A DNA stretch of 41,260 nt. Source: Desertihabitans aurantiacus. Its GTDB lineage: Bacteria; Actinomycetota; Actinomycetes; Propionibacteriales; Propionibacteriaceae. Made by a program: the position numbers and the translations under genes. The DNA lies in NCBI RefSeq assembly GCF_003344635.1, contig NZ_QPKK01000006.1:1-41260 (forward strand), written 5' to 3'. Below are positions 1 through 8,071 of this stretch, piece by piece (the stretch's first letter is position 1; each line of letters opens with the position of its first letter). The notes beneath the pieces are model-generated. The model did not search any database, was not told the origin of the DNA, and saw nothing but the letters and a program-made list of their open reading frames with translations.

Positions 1-963
1 CCCGCGCCGGCGGTGGCGCCGCCCGGCGACGAGGTCTCCCAGCCGCTGCTGGAGCACGCCCGCCGCCGCACCCGCCGGGCCCGCGGCCGCGGGCTGCTGG
101 TGCTGCTGCTGGTGCTGCTGCTCACCGCCGCGGTGGCGGCCGGCACCTGGTGGATGGCCTCGGGCCGCTGGACCGCGGTGCCGCCGCTGACCGGGCTGGA
201 GCGGGGCGAGGTGGTCTCGGCCGGCACCGCCGCCGATCTCGACGTCACCTTCACCGAGGCCTACAGCGAGTCCGTCCCCGCCGGGCAGGTGATCTCCTCC
301 TCGCCGGGTGCCGACTCCCGGGTGCTGCTGGAGAGCGATGTCGAGGTGGTGCTCTCCCGCGGGCCCGAGCGCCACGCCGTCCCCGAGGTCGTCGGGAAGG
401 ACGTCGCCGCGGCGGAGCAGGCGCTGGTCGAGGCGACCCTGGCGGTCGGCGAGATCGAGCAGGTCTGGCACGAGGAGGCCGCCGCCGGCACCGTGCTGGA
501 CGCCGACGTCGAGGCCGGCAGGCAGGTCAAGCCGGCCACCGAGGTCGGGCTCACCGTCTCCCGGGGCCGGGAACCGATCGAGATCGAGGACGGCGCCGGC
601 CGCGACGCCGCCGACGTGGGCGCCGACCTCGAGGACGCCGGCTTCGAGGTGGAGACCACCCGGGTGCACTCCGACACGGTCGAGGAGGGCGACGTCGTCC
701 GGCAGTCCCCCGCCTCGGGCACCGGCCACCGCGGCGACACCGTCACGCTGACCGTCTCCGACGGTCCCGAGCTGGTCACCGTGCCGAACGTCCGGGCGAT
801 GGGGGTCGAGGCCGCCACCCGGACCCTGGAGCAGGCCGGCTTCGAGGTGGAGACCGCGCGGGCCGCGACCAACGACCTCGGCCTCGGCTACGTCGCCAGC
901 GCCGACCCCGGCTTCGGGACCGAGGCCCCCAGGGGCTCGACCATCACCCTGTTCCTCATCTAG
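1..963 (+). CDS. PASTA-domain Ser/Thr protein kinase, C-terminal part (5' end outside window)
   Basis: The reading frame is open to the left edge, so this is the 3' part of a longer gene; the GTG at 13 is probably internal. Seen: an Arg-rich juxtamembrane stretch, one transmembrane helix (about nt 94-157), then four tandem extracellular PASTA-type repeats of about 65 residues, with recurring VP.v.G and DxVxLxxSxG patterns, ending at TAG 961-963. Known: PASTA repeats follow the membrane helix of PknB/PknL/Stk-type actinobacterial kinases and bind muropeptides or lipid II. The kinase domain itself is not in the window, so the kinase call is inference from architecture. The nearby class II DAHP synthase and acyltransferase genes recall the pknL-aroG neighbourhood of mycobacteria, which favours a PknL orthologue. 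Repeat 3 (around nt 570-760) is the most divergent at its start. Confidence 0.85.
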   Translation, partial: PAPAVAPPGDEVSQPLLEHARRRTRRARGRGLLVLLLVLLLTAAVAAGTWWMASGRWTAVPPLTGLERGEVVSAGTAADLDVTFTEAYSESVPAGQVISSSPGADSRVLLESDVEVVLSRGPERHAVPEVVGKDVAAAEQALVEATLAVGEIEQVWHEEAAAGTVLDADVEAGRQVKPATEVGLTVSRGREPIEIEDGAGRDAADVGADLEDAGFEVETTRVHSDTVEEGDVVRQSPASGTGHRGDTVTLTVSDGPELVTVPNVRAMGVEAATRTLEQAGFEVETARAATNDLGLGYVASADPGFGTEAPRGSTITLFLI

Positions 964-998
964 CTCTCGAGCGCACCGGGGCACCCGCGCCCGGCCCG

Positions 999-1004
999 TA
1001 GAGT
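999..1004 (+). promoter_or_regulatory. -10 box for leaderless DMT exporter gene
   Basis: TAGAGT ends exactly 6 nt before the GTG at 1011. This spacing puts the transcription start on the start codon, the usual layout of leaderless actinobacterial genes. No Shine-Dalgarno sequence is present. This supports 1011 as the true start. Confidence 0.5.
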
Positions 1005-1010
1005 GTCCCG

Positions 1011-1916
1011 GTGCCACGCCCCCGCCTCGGCGCCCTGGCCATGGCCGCCCTCGTCACGATGGCCGCCATCTGGGGCTCCACCTTCTTCCTCATCAAGGAC
1101 GTCGTCAGCCGCGTCCCGGTGACCGACATGCTGGTCGTGCGGTTCGCGATCGCCACGGTGGCGCTCGTCGTGGTGCTGGCCCCGCGCCGCCAGCTGGTGC
1201 TGTCGCGGCCGGTGCTGGTCCGCGGTGGCCTGCTCGGGCTGGTGTTCGGCGCGGCGCAGGTGCTGCAGACCTACGGGCTGGAGCTCACCTCGGCCTCGAT
1301 CTCCGGCTTCGTCACCGGGCTCTACGTGGTCATCACCCCGCTGCTCACCTGGGTGCTGCTGCGGCACCGGGTGGGGCTGCTCACCTGGGTCGCCGTCGCG
1401 CTGGCCACCGTCGGGCTCGGGGTGCTGTCGCTGCAGGGTCTGCAGGTCTCCCCCGGAGCCCTGCTCACCCTGGCCAGCGCCGCCTGCTACGCCCTGCACA
1501 TCGTCGGGCTGGGACGGTGGAGCGAACCCGGCACCGCACTGTCGCTGACCGTCGTCCAGCTGGCCGTGGTCACCGTGGTCTGCCTGCCGCCGGCGCTGGC
1601 CGACGGGCTGACCCTGCCCGCCACCGGCTTCGACTGGGGCGCGGTGCTGTACCTGGCCCTGGTCGCCGGCTCGTTCACCATGCTGCTGCAGACCTGGGCC
1701 CAGTCGCAGGTGCCGGCCACCCGGGCGGCGGTGGTGATGAGCCTGGAGCCGGTCTTCGGTGCGCTGTTCGCCGTGGCGCTCGGCGGGGAGTCGTTCACCT
1801 GGCGGATCACCGTCGGCGGGCTGTCGATCCTGGCCGCGATGTACCTGGTCGAGCTGGGTCCGCTGCTGCGTCGACGTCGGGCCGGACCCCGTGATCGGGC
1901 AGGCTTGCCCGCATGA
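1011..1916 (+). CDS. EamA/DMT superfamily transporter
   Basis: A 301-residue, very hydrophobic protein with about ten predicted membrane helices arranged as two EamA halves. The N-terminal half begins with the WGSTFFLIK pattern typical of EamA domains, and the second half contains the usual TRAAVVMSLEPVFGALFA-like signature near residues 240-257. Family role: drug/metabolite exporters of the inner membrane, often for amino acids or small metabolites; the substrate cannot be read from sequence. The GTG start is supported by a -10 box 6 nt upstream. Its stop overlaps the next gene by 4 nt (ATGA), so the two are probably co-transcribed and translationally coupled. Length is normal for the family. 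Confidence 0.9.
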   Translation: MPRPRLGALAMAALVTMAAIWGSTFFLIKDVVSRVPVTDMLVVRFAIATVALVVVLAPRRQLVLSRPVLVRGGLLGLVFGAAQVLQTYGLELTSASISGFVTGLYVVITPLLTWVLLRHRVGLLTWVAVALATVGLGVLSLQGLQVSPGALLTLASAACYALHIVGLGRWSEPGTALSLTVVQLAVVTVVCLPPALADGLTLPATGFDWGAVLYLALVAGSFTMLLQTWAQSQVPATRAAVVMSLEPVFGALFAVALGGESFTWRITVGGLSILAAMYLVELGPLLRRRRAGPRDRAGLPA

Positions 1917-3154
1917 GCACGGGCGATGTGGTGGCCATCCTGATCGGGGTGCTGGTGGTGGGCGGGATCGTCCTCGGCGTCGTGCTGGCGGTCCGCCGGC
2001 ACCGCTGGATCAAGGGCATGCAGGAGAAGGGCTGGGAGTTCGTCGACAGCCCGCACCTCGCGATCACCGCCGATCTCAGCTGCCCGCCCTTCGGCCAGGG
2101 CTTCGTCCGCAAGGTGGACGACCAGGTGCTGGGCCAGATCGGCTCGCCGCCGGTGCCGTTCCAGATGGTGGAGTACCACGCGCGCTCCTTCGACGACGAG
2201 CTGGCGGTGCTCAAGCTGCCCTTCGCGCTGCCCGAGCTCTACGTCTGCGACGGCAGCACCGCCCGGGTCGGCTGCGCCGGTGAGGTGCACCCGCACCCGC
2301 GCTGGACCGTGCTCACCACCGACCACGCCGCCGCGGACGCCGTGCTGGGCGCCTGCGGCCCGGCGCTGGAGGCGCTGGCCGCCACCGGCCACAAGGTCGA
2401 CCTCGGCATCGACGGCTCCAACCTCGTCGCGCTGTCGGCACCGCGTGAGGCCGAGCACCTCGACCCGTTCCTGCAGGCGCTGGCCGGGGTGGTGCACGGG
2501 CTGGCCACCCTGGAGCGGCACCGGGTGCCCGAGCCGACCCGGGCGGCGTTCGGCTTCTACCGGCGTCCGGACTGGGTCTACCACGGCCGTCGCGACGACC
2601 TGCTGGCCACGGTGCGGCACTCCACCGGCGGTTTCGGCCACCGCGCCGAGCACGTCCTCACCGGCGACAGCGGTCAGCTGCCCTTCATCGCGCTGCGCCA
2701 CCACTGGAAGACCCAGACCACCGTCACCACCAGCGACGGCCGCGGCGGCACCACGACGCGCACCCAGACCAACCACCACTCCGAGGACCTGCTCGAGATC
2801 ACCCTGCCCGCGGCGTGGCCCTTCCTGCTGGTGGGCGACGCCGGCTGGTTCGCCGGCGGGGAGAAGGTCGAGCTGGAGTCGGCCCGGTTCAACGAGCTGT
2901 TCGACGTCCGCAGCGACTCACCCAAGCTGGCCTACGACGTGCTCCACCCGCGCCAGATGGAGTACCTGATGCAGAGCCGGCCGCCGACCTTCACCATCTC
3001 CGGCACCGTGCTGCGCGTCAACTCCAGCCACGACACCGAGTGGATCGGGCACACCCTGGACGTCATCACCGGCTTCTTGGCCCGGGTGCCCGGCTGGGTG
3101 TGGAAGAACCTCGGCGTCCCCGAGCCGTCCTTCACCCGCCCCGAGCTCGGCTGA
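1913..3154 (+). CDS. Membrane-anchored protein of unknown function
   Basis: 413 residues. I do not recognise the family. Seen: one N-terminal hydrophobic helix (residues about 5-27, VVAILIGVLVVGGIVLGVVL) followed by basic residues, giving an anchor with a large cytoplasmic body. The body is soluble-looking and carries a Thr-rich, polar insert near residues 268-290 (repeated TTT and TRTQTN). Start ATG 1913 overlaps the stop of the DMT gene by 4 nt, so coupling is likely. The 3' end is only 11 nt from the convergent hydrolase gene. Codon use is uniformly GC-rich as in its neighbours, so it is a resident core gene rather than a recent arrival. No catalytic motif was found. Confidence 0.8.
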   Translation: MSTGDVVAILIGVLVVGGIVLGVVLAVRRHRWIKGMQEKGWEFVDSPHLAITADLSCPPFGQGFVRKVDDQVLGQIGSPPVPFQMVEYHARSFDDELAVLKLPFALPELYVCDGSTARVGCAGEVHPHPRWTVLTTDHAAADAVLGACGPALEALAATGHKVDLGIDGSNLVALSAPREAEHLDPFLQALAGVVHGLATLERHRVPEPTRAAFGFYRRPDWVYHGRRDDLLATVRHSTGGFGHRAEHVLTGDSGQLPFIALRHHWKTQTTVTTSDGRGGTTTRTQTNHHSEDLLEITLPAAWPFLLVGDAGWFAGGEKVELESARFNELFDVRSDSPKLAYDVLHPRQMEYLMQSRPPTFTISGTVLRVNSSHDTEWIGHTLDVITGFLARVPGWVWKNLGVPEPSFTRPELG

Positions 3155-3165
3155 GGACAGCAGGC

Positions 3166-3816
3166 TCAGAGCTCCTGAGGTCGCTGGTGCGCGAGGTCGA
3201 GCACCTCGGTGCTGGTCATCTCGGCGAACCGGCCGACGACCATGGCCCGGCCGCGGTCGTTGAGCAGGCCGTCGTGGATGGGGAACAGCCGACCCGCCCC
3301 GACCGCCCGGATGAAGTCGATGTGCTCCTTCATCGCCGCCCACGGTGCGTGGGTGGGCACCGCGAGCAGGTCGACCCCCGCCGGCACCGCCGCCAGCGAG
3401 TCACCGGGGTGGAAGAAGGTGGGCTCGCCCTCGGCGCGCAGCACCAGCCCGACGTTGCCGATCATCGGCAGGTCGCGGTGGATCACCGCGTGGTCACCGC
3501 CGACCGCCTCCAGCTGCCAGGGGCCGAGGGAGAGCTCCTGACCGGCCGCCAGCCGGGTGAGCCGTCCCTCGTCCACGCCGAGGTCGACCGCGTCCGGCAC
3601 CCCGGGTTCGACCACCACCCGGGCGTCGGGGTTGGACGCGAGCAGCGCCGGCACGTGCTGGGGGTCGACGTGGTCGGGATGCAGGTGGGTGATGAGGACC
3701 GCATCCAGGTCGTGCAGCGCGTGCCAGGAGCTGGAGAAGACGCCGGGGTCGATCAGGAGCCGCTGGCCGCCGCCCTCGACGAGGACGGCAGAGTGTCCGA
3801 GGTGGCTGATCCGCAT
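3166..3816 (-). CDS. Metallo-beta-lactamase-fold metal-dependent hydrolase (UlaG-like)
   Basis: 216 residues. The metal-binding motif THLHPDHVD (HxHxDH, about residues 43-51) is intact. Downstream ligands are visible as the His of GGDHAV, the Asp of HPGDS (the usual metal-bridging Asp) and a late His in FPIHDG. The N-terminal GHS..LVE..LLIDPG pattern fits the UlaG/YtnP-like branch of MBL-fold hydrolases acting on phosphodiester, lactone or similar bonds. The substrate is unknown. The ATG at 3816 is preceded on the minus strand by TACGTT with a 6-nt gap, a leaderless layout. It diverges from the DUF72 gene with only 44 nt between start codons. Confidence 0.88.
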   Translation of the reverse strand: MRISHLGHSAVLVEGGGQRLLIDPGVFSSSWHALHDLDAVLITHLHPDHVDPQHVPALLASNPDARVVVEPGVPDAVDLGVDEGRLTRLAAGQELSLGPWQLEAVGGDHAVIHRDLPMIGNVGLVLRAEGEPTFFHPGDSLAAVPAGVDLLAVPTHAPWAAMKEHIDFIRAVGAGRLFPIHDGLLNDRGRAMVVGRFAEMTSTEVLDLAHQRPQEL

Positions 3817-3822
3817 GGGGTC

Positions 3823-3828
3823 AACGTA
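3823..3828 (-). promoter_or_regulatory. -10 box for leaderless MBL-fold hydrolase gene
   Basis: On the minus strand TACGTT sits 6 nt upstream of the ATG at 3816, which would make the message leaderless. No ribosome binding site is visible. Confidence 0.45.
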
Positions 3829-3860
3829 GCCCCGCCCGGCTCACCCGGGAGGATGGGGCC

Positions 3861-4670
3861 GTGATCCGCATCGGCATCTCCGGCTGGCGCTACGCGGGCT
3901 GGCGCGGCAGCTTCTACCCCGCGGGGCTGCCGCAGCGCCGCGAGCTCGAGCACGCCGCGTCCCGGCTCGGCACGATCGAGGTCAACGGCACCTTCTACTC
4001 CCTGCAGCGACCGAGCAGCTTCCGCAGGTGGCGCGCCGAGGTGGGCGACGACTTCGTCTTCGCGGTCAAGGGCAGCCGGTTCATCACCCACCTCAAGCGG
4101 CTGACGGACGTGACGACGCCGCTGGCGAACTTCTTCGCCCAGGGACTGCTCGAGCTGGGCCCGACCCTCGGGCCGGTGCTGTGGCAGCTACCGGCCCGAC
4201 AGCCCTTCGAGCCCGAGCAGCTGGACGCCTTCCTCCGGCTGCTCCCCCGCACCACCGGCGCCGCGGCCGAGCTCGCGGCGGGGCACGACGACCGGCTGGC
4301 CGCCGACCGGGTGGCGCTGGTCGCCGAGCGTCCCGAGCAGCCGCTGCGGCACGCGCTGGAGGTGCGTCACGAGAGCTTCCGCAGTCCCGCCTTCTGCGAC
4401 CTGGCCCGCGAGCACCAGGTGGCCGTGGTGGTCAGCGACGGCGCCGGGCACTGGCCGGTGTGGGAGGAGGTCACCACCGACCTCTCCTACGTCCGGCTGC
4501 ACGGCGACACCGAGCTGTACGCCAGCGGCTACTCCGACGAGGCGCTGGACCGGTGGGCGGAGAAGGTGCGCGGCTGGGCCGAGCAGGCCGACGTCGTCGT
4601 CTACTTCGACAACGACGCCAAGGGCCACGCCCCCTTCGACGCCGAGCGGCTGATCGCCCGCCTCACCTGA
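3861..4670 (+). CDS. DUF72 (YecE-like) domain protein
   Basis: 269 residues covering a whole DUF72 TIM-barrel. Diagnostic stretches are the N-terminal IGISGWRYAGWRG.FYP motif, EVNGTFYSLQRPSSFRRW, the FAVKGSRFITH segment, the ALEVRHESF strand, and the C-terminal YVRLHG and VVYFDNDAKGHAPFDA segment. The biochemical role of DUF72 is not established. GTG 3861 has a GGGAGGA ribosome binding site 8 nt upstream. It converges on the threonine aldolase gene, with 3 nt between stop codons. Codon use matches the surrounding core genes. Confidence 0.9.
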   Translation: MIRIGISGWRYAGWRGSFYPAGLPQRRELEHAASRLGTIEVNGTFYSLQRPSSFRRWRAEVGDDFVFAVKGSRFITHLKRLTDVTTPLANFFAQGLLELGPTLGPVLWQLPARQPFEPEQLDAFLRLLPRTTGAAAELAAGHDDRLAADRVALVAERPEQPLRHALEVRHESFRSPAFCDLAREHQVAVVVSDGAGHWPVWEEVTTDLSYVRLHGDTELYASGYSDEALDRWAEKVRGWAEQADVVVYFDNDAKGHAPFDAERLIARLT

Positions 4671-4673
4671 CGG

Positions 4674-5720
4674 TCAGGCGGCGCGGGCGACGAGCAGCTC
4701 GCCCACCAGGTCACCCGCGCGGGAGCAGTCCTCGCCGGAGACGTCGCGGTGGGTGACCGCGCGGACCAGCTTCGGCCCGACCGCGGAGAGCAGCACCCCC
4801 CGCTCGCGGGCTCCCGCGACCACGGCGGCGGCCGGACCGGTGCTGCGGAGCAGCACGATGTTGGTCTCGACCCGCTCGGGCTGCACCGCGTCGGGCGCGT
4901 GCGCGGCGACGGCGTCGGCGAAGGCCCGAGCGGCGGCGTGGTCGGCAGCCAGGTCGTCGAGGTGGGAGTCCAGGGCGTGCAGGCAGGCAGCGGCCAGCAT
5001 CCCGGCCTGCCGCCAGCCCGCCCCGAGCCGCTTGCGCCACACCCGGGCCCGGGCGACGGTCTCGGCCGAGCCCACCAGCACCGAACCGACCGGGGCGCCC
5101 ATGCCCTTGGAGAAGCAGACGCTGACGGTGTCGAAGAGCCGGCCGTAGGTCTCCAACGGGACGCCGGTGGCCACGTGGGCATTCCACAGCCGGGCGCCGT
5201 CCAGGTGCCGGCCCACCCCGGCCGCGGCGGCCAGCGCGCTCAGCTCCTGCAGGTGCACCAGCGGCTGCACGGTGCCGCCGGCGAAGTTGTGGGTGTTCTC
5301 CAGCGCGATCGCGCCGGTGCTGACCAGATAGGGCCCGGCAGCGGGTGAGAGCAGCCGCTCGACCGCCGCCACCGTGGTCACCCCGCCCTCGCTCGGCCAG
5401 GTGCGCATGGTCAGCCCCGACACCGCGGCGTGCGCCCCCATCTCGGCCCGGGCGATGTGGGCCTCGGCGTCGCAGAGCACCTCCTGCCCGGGCTCGACCA
5501 GCGAGCGCACCCCGAGCACGTTGGTCAGCGAGCCGGTCGCGCAGTAGAGCCCGGCCTCGTGCCCGAGCAGCGCGGCGGTGCGCCGCTCCAGCTCGTGCAC
5601 CGTCGGGTCCTCGTCGTAGACGTCGTCGCCGACCGGTGCGGCGAGCATCGCCTCCCGCATCGCCGGGGTCGGTCGGGTGACGGTGTCGCTGCGCAGGTCG
5701 ATCGGGTGCGGCTCGGGCAC
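4674..5720 (-). CDS. ltaE: Low-specificity L-threonine aldolase
   Basis: 348 residues, PLP-dependent fold type I. Seen: the N-terminal IDLRSDTVTRPTPAMREAM and VGDDVYDEDPTV motifs that mark the threonine aldolase/beta-eliminating lyase family, LENTHNFAGG, the HLDGARLWN motif (PLP-contacting Asp and Arg), and the Schiff-base lysine in SVCFSKGMGAPVGS. Reaction: L-threonine (or L-allo-threonine) to glycine and acetaldehyde, cytosolic. GTG 5720 has AAGGAG 6 nt upstream, which fixes the start. A TACGCT at 5753-5758 (minus) could be the -10. The gene is complete. It is the last core-like gene before the accessory region. Confidence 0.9.
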   Translation of the reverse strand: MPEPHPIDLRSDTVTRPTPAMREAMLAAPVGDDVYDEDPTVHELERRTAALLGHEAGLYCATGSLTNVLGVRSLVEPGQEVLCDAEAHIARAEMGAHAAVSGLTMRTWPSEGGVTTVAAVERLLSPAAGPYLVSTGAIALENTHNFAGGTVQPLVHLQELSALAAAAGVGRHLDGARLWNAHVATGVPLETYGRLFDTVSVCFSKGMGAPVGSVLVGSAETVARARVWRKRLGAGWRQAGMLAAACLHALDSHLDDLAADHAAARAFADAVAAHAPDAVQPERVETNIVLLRSTGPAAAVVAGARERGVLLSAVGPKLVRAVTHRDVSGEDCSRAGDLVGELLVARAA

Positions 5721-6171
5721 GGTGCTCCTTCAGCAGTCGGCGGACGCCGGCCAGCGTAGATCGGCCACCCTCGATCTCCGCCGCGAGTCCGCAGCAGCGG
5801 GGTTGCGGCACGGACGCCGTGACCGCCGACCATCCAGCCGCAGCACCCCAGGGCGACCTGCTCGAGAAGGATCGTCACTGAGCGGGGTCGCACCGCCTGG
5901 CCCTCCCCGTGCTCAAGAAGGCACAGGAACGAGTTGGGAGAGCGTTGGGGGGTGGCTTCGGCACCGACACGCAGGAGGGGACGACGTCCACGAGCTTGCC
6001 CCGTGGACGCCGGGCCCGACGGGATGAACGGACGATGGCACGCAACGCAGAGCGGGAGCCGGAAGGGCTGCCCGGCTCGAGCGTGCCCGAGAGCATCACC
6101 TCGGCCGAACAGCGTCTGATCATCAGGTCCCGCCTGCTGCTGGGTCGGGTACGGGCGTGGGAGCTTGGTCC
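5721..6171. other. Gap without a convincing gene, 450 nt
   Basis: Apart from the ltaE promoter next to 5720, no frame here has the GC-at-third-position pattern of the neighbours, no ribosome binding site stands in front of a start, and no tRNA-like cloverleaf was found. Base composition drops compared with the left flank. This is the left transition from core-like to accessory DNA. Confidence 0.4.
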
Positions 6172-7509
6172 TCACGTGCCGGTGTCGCCCAGGACCCGGG
6201 GGTCCAGGCCGTACTGGTCGGGGACCCCGAGGTGGTCGCGGAGAGTCTGTCCGTCGTAACCGGCGGGGTAGATCCCCCGTGCCCGGAGGATCGGCACCAC
6301 GTCGTTCACGAAGGCGTCGACGCCGTCCTCGTACACGTCCGGGGAGATCCAGAACCCGTCCGCCGCGCCGGCCTCGAACCACTCCTGCAGGTGGTCGGCA
6401 TGGACCTCGCCTGGGCCGACGGTCACGGGGTGGTAGTCGATGACCCCGTGCGCGAGGACGTCACGAATCGTCCAGCCCTGCCGTGCGACCTCGAGTGCCG
6501 TCTCCGAACGCGGGTCGCCCGACGTGTGTGCGGCGGCCAGCTCCTGCCCGGTCAGGGGTTCGTCCAGCCGGCTGGGGTCGAGCCGGAGCCCGAGCATCTG
6601 CCCCAGCTGCGGCACACGCTGGGCGATCACCTCTCCTGCGAGGGAGAGCCGACGGTCGAGCCCTTCCCGCACGGTTGGTGCGACCGTCGTCATGAGGCCG
6701 ACGACGAACTTGATCTCGTCAGGGTCCCGCCCGGCCTGCTGCGCGGCGTCACGAACGGCAGCACGTTGCGCCCGGGCCTCCGGGATCGTCCACACCTCGG
6801 TGATGAACGCGCTCGAGTAGCGGCCGGCGAGCGCGAGCATGTCCGGGCTCGGTCCCCCGGCGGAGAAGACCACGGGCTGTCCCTGCTCCGACGGCGGGAT
6901 GGCGAGAGGGCCACGAGACGCGACGTGCCGACCCTGCAGGTCGATCGGGCGCAGGTGGTCCAGGTCGATGAACCGACCCGACTCCTGGTCCTTGACCCAG
7001 GCGGCTCTCCCCCAGCTGCCCCACAGCGCCTGCACGAGCTGCACCGTCTCGTGCGCGCGCTGGTAGCGCACGCTCCGGTCGGCGACCGGCCGGCCGTAGT
7101 TCGCCGCGACGTAGGGGTCGCTCGTGGTCACGGCGTTCCACCCGGCCCGGCCGTGGCTGATGACGTCGAGCGCCTTGAACTGGCGTGCGAGGTTGAAGGG
7201 CTCCTGGAAGGTCGTCGACCCCGTGGCGACGAGACCGATGCGCTCGGTCTCCCGCGCGATCGCGGTGAGGGTCAGCATCGGGTCCATCGTGTTCTGCAGG
7301 GTGGAGCGCGCCACGTCGCTCCGGACGGCGGGGAAGTCCGGGGTGAACAGGAAGGCGAAGCCCCCGCGCTCGGCCGCCTGGGCATGCCGGATGGTGACGT
7401 CGAGGTTCGTGTAGGAGCTCGGGTCGACGTCGGACCGTCTCCAGGCCTCGTTGTTGCTCCCGTAGCCGTCGGTGATCGTCAGACCGAGGAACATCGTCCC
7501 CTCTGCCAT
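6172..7509 (-). CDS. FMN-dependent LLM-class monooxygenase (NtaA/SnaA/DszA family)
   Basis: 445 residues from ATG 7509, chosen because GAAGGA lies 7 nt upstream; a further 21 codons are open but lack a site. Luciferase-like TIM barrel: N-terminal MFLGLTITDG, the SHGRAGWNAVTT stretch typical of the nitrilotriacetate/pristinamycin/dibenzothiophene monooxygenase branch, FSAGGPSPDM, and the C-terminal EWFEAGAADGFWI segment. Family reaction: oxygenation of organic substrates using reduced FMN supplied by a separate reductase. The substrate is unknown. Upstream lies its own MerR-type promoter (7566-7596). The merR gene is 114 nt further upstream on the same strand. The flavin reductase partner is not obvious here. 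Confidence 0.88.
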   Translation of the reverse strand: MAEGTMFLGLTITDGYGSNNEAWRRSDVDPSSYTNLDVTIRHAQAAERGGFAFLFTPDFPAVRSDVARSTLQNTMDPMLTLTAIARETERIGLVATGSTTFQEPFNLARQFKALDVISHGRAGWNAVTTSDPYVAANYGRPVADRSVRYQRAHETVQLVQALWGSWGRAAWVKDQESGRFIDLDHLRPIDLQGRHVASRGPLAIPPSEQGQPVVFSAGGPSPDMLALAGRYSSAFITEVWTIPEARAQRAAVRDAAQQAGRDPDEIKFVVGLMTTVAPTVREGLDRRLSLAGEVIAQRVPQLGQMLGLRLDPSRLDEPLTGQELAAAHTSGDPRSETALEVARQGWTIRDVLAHGVIDYHPVTVGPGEVHADHLQEWFEAGAADGFWISPDVYEDGVDAFVNDVVPILRARGIYPAGYDGQTLRDHLGVPDQYGLDPRVLGDTGT

Positions 7510-7565
7510 GGCTCGTCCTTCACTCGAGGAGAGGCGCACCTCGGGTCGGGCGGCGCCAGCGCCAG

Positions 7566-7596
7566 TGTCCAACCTTCACACCGGTGGAAAGGTCAA
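7566..7596 (-). promoter_or_regulatory. MerR-type promoter/operator, site A (monooxygenase)
   Basis: Read on the minus strand: -35 TTGACC (7591-7596), a 19-bp spacer (7572-7590), then TGGACA (7566-7571) as -10. A 22-bp dyad at 7572-7593 has half-sites ACCTTTCCAC and GTGTGAAGGT. The overlong spacer with the dyad inside it is the hallmark of promoters that MerR proteins untwist. The expected start of transcription is about 50 nt before the monooxygenase ATG. Confidence 0.75.
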
Positions 7597-7623
7597 GTCC
7601 TCCACGACGCCAGCCGACGGCGC

Positions 7624-8010
7624 TCAGCTCGCCTGCGCCCTTGACCCCGTCATCGCCTGGTCCAACGCGTCGAGGTAGCTGTCGATCGCATCGCGGTTGT
7701 GGGTGAGGAACCGGATCTTCTCCGTCATGCGGTCGCGTTCCTCGGCCAGGATCTCGCGGAGCTCCGGGTCCGCGTCCTCCACGACGATGACCTGCGGCTT
7801 CCCGAGGCACGGCAGGATGTTGCCGATGATCCGCGTCGGGATACCGGAGTCGATCAGCCCCCGGATCTTCTGCACCCGGTCCACCAGGTAGTCGTCGTAG
7901 TCCCGGTAGCCGTTGTGCGAGCGGCGAGGGCTGATGAGGCCCTGCTCCTCGTAGTAGCGCAGCATCCGCGTCGCCACCCCGGTCCGCTTCGAGAGCTCCC
8001 CGATGCGCAT
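7624..8010 (-). CDS. MerR family transcriptional regulator
   Basis: 128 residues. The N-terminal winged helix is typical of the family: MRIGELSKRTGVATRMLRYY, EEQGLISP.R...GYR.Y, then a helical region and a long dimerisation helix (about residues 77-115). Only one Cys is visible (in ILPCLGKPQ), so it does not resemble metal-binding MerR/CueR proteins. The inducer cannot be told and may be an organic or redox signal. It diverges from the DHA1 pump gene, and the intergenic dyad (site B) lies between the two starts. Matching dyads stand before the monooxygenase, the reductase and the DHA2 pump, so this is the likely regulator of all four. Confidence 0.92.
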   Translation of the reverse strand: MRIGELSKRTGVATRMLRYYEEQGLISPRRSHNGYRDYDDYLVDRVQKIRGLIDSGIPTRIIGNILPCLGKPQVIVVEDADPELREILAEERDRMTEKIRFLTHNRDAIDSYLDALDQAMTGSRAQAS

Positions 8011-8031
8011 GTGGTCCCTCCGTGGTCCGAA

Positions 8032-8062
8032 TTGACCCTCACATTAATGAAAAGGTTGATGC
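8032..8062 (+). promoter_or_regulatory. MerR-type promoter/operator, site B (merR / DHA1 pump)
   Basis: TTGACC (8032-8037), 19-bp spacer (8038-8056), then TGATGC (8057-8062). The dyad at 8035-8056 begins ACCCTCACAT and ends TGAAAAGGT. It lies between divergent merR and pump genes, so it could give autoregulation as well as pump control. Predicted transcription would begin within a few nt of the GTG at 8072. Confidence 0.72.
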
Positions 8063-8071
8063 TGGAGCAAG

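Noticed and set aside
6157-7644. Long plus-strand frame opposite the monooxygenase gene
   Set aside because: Shadow frame; the minus strand has a full LLM monooxygenase with ribosome binding site and promoter.
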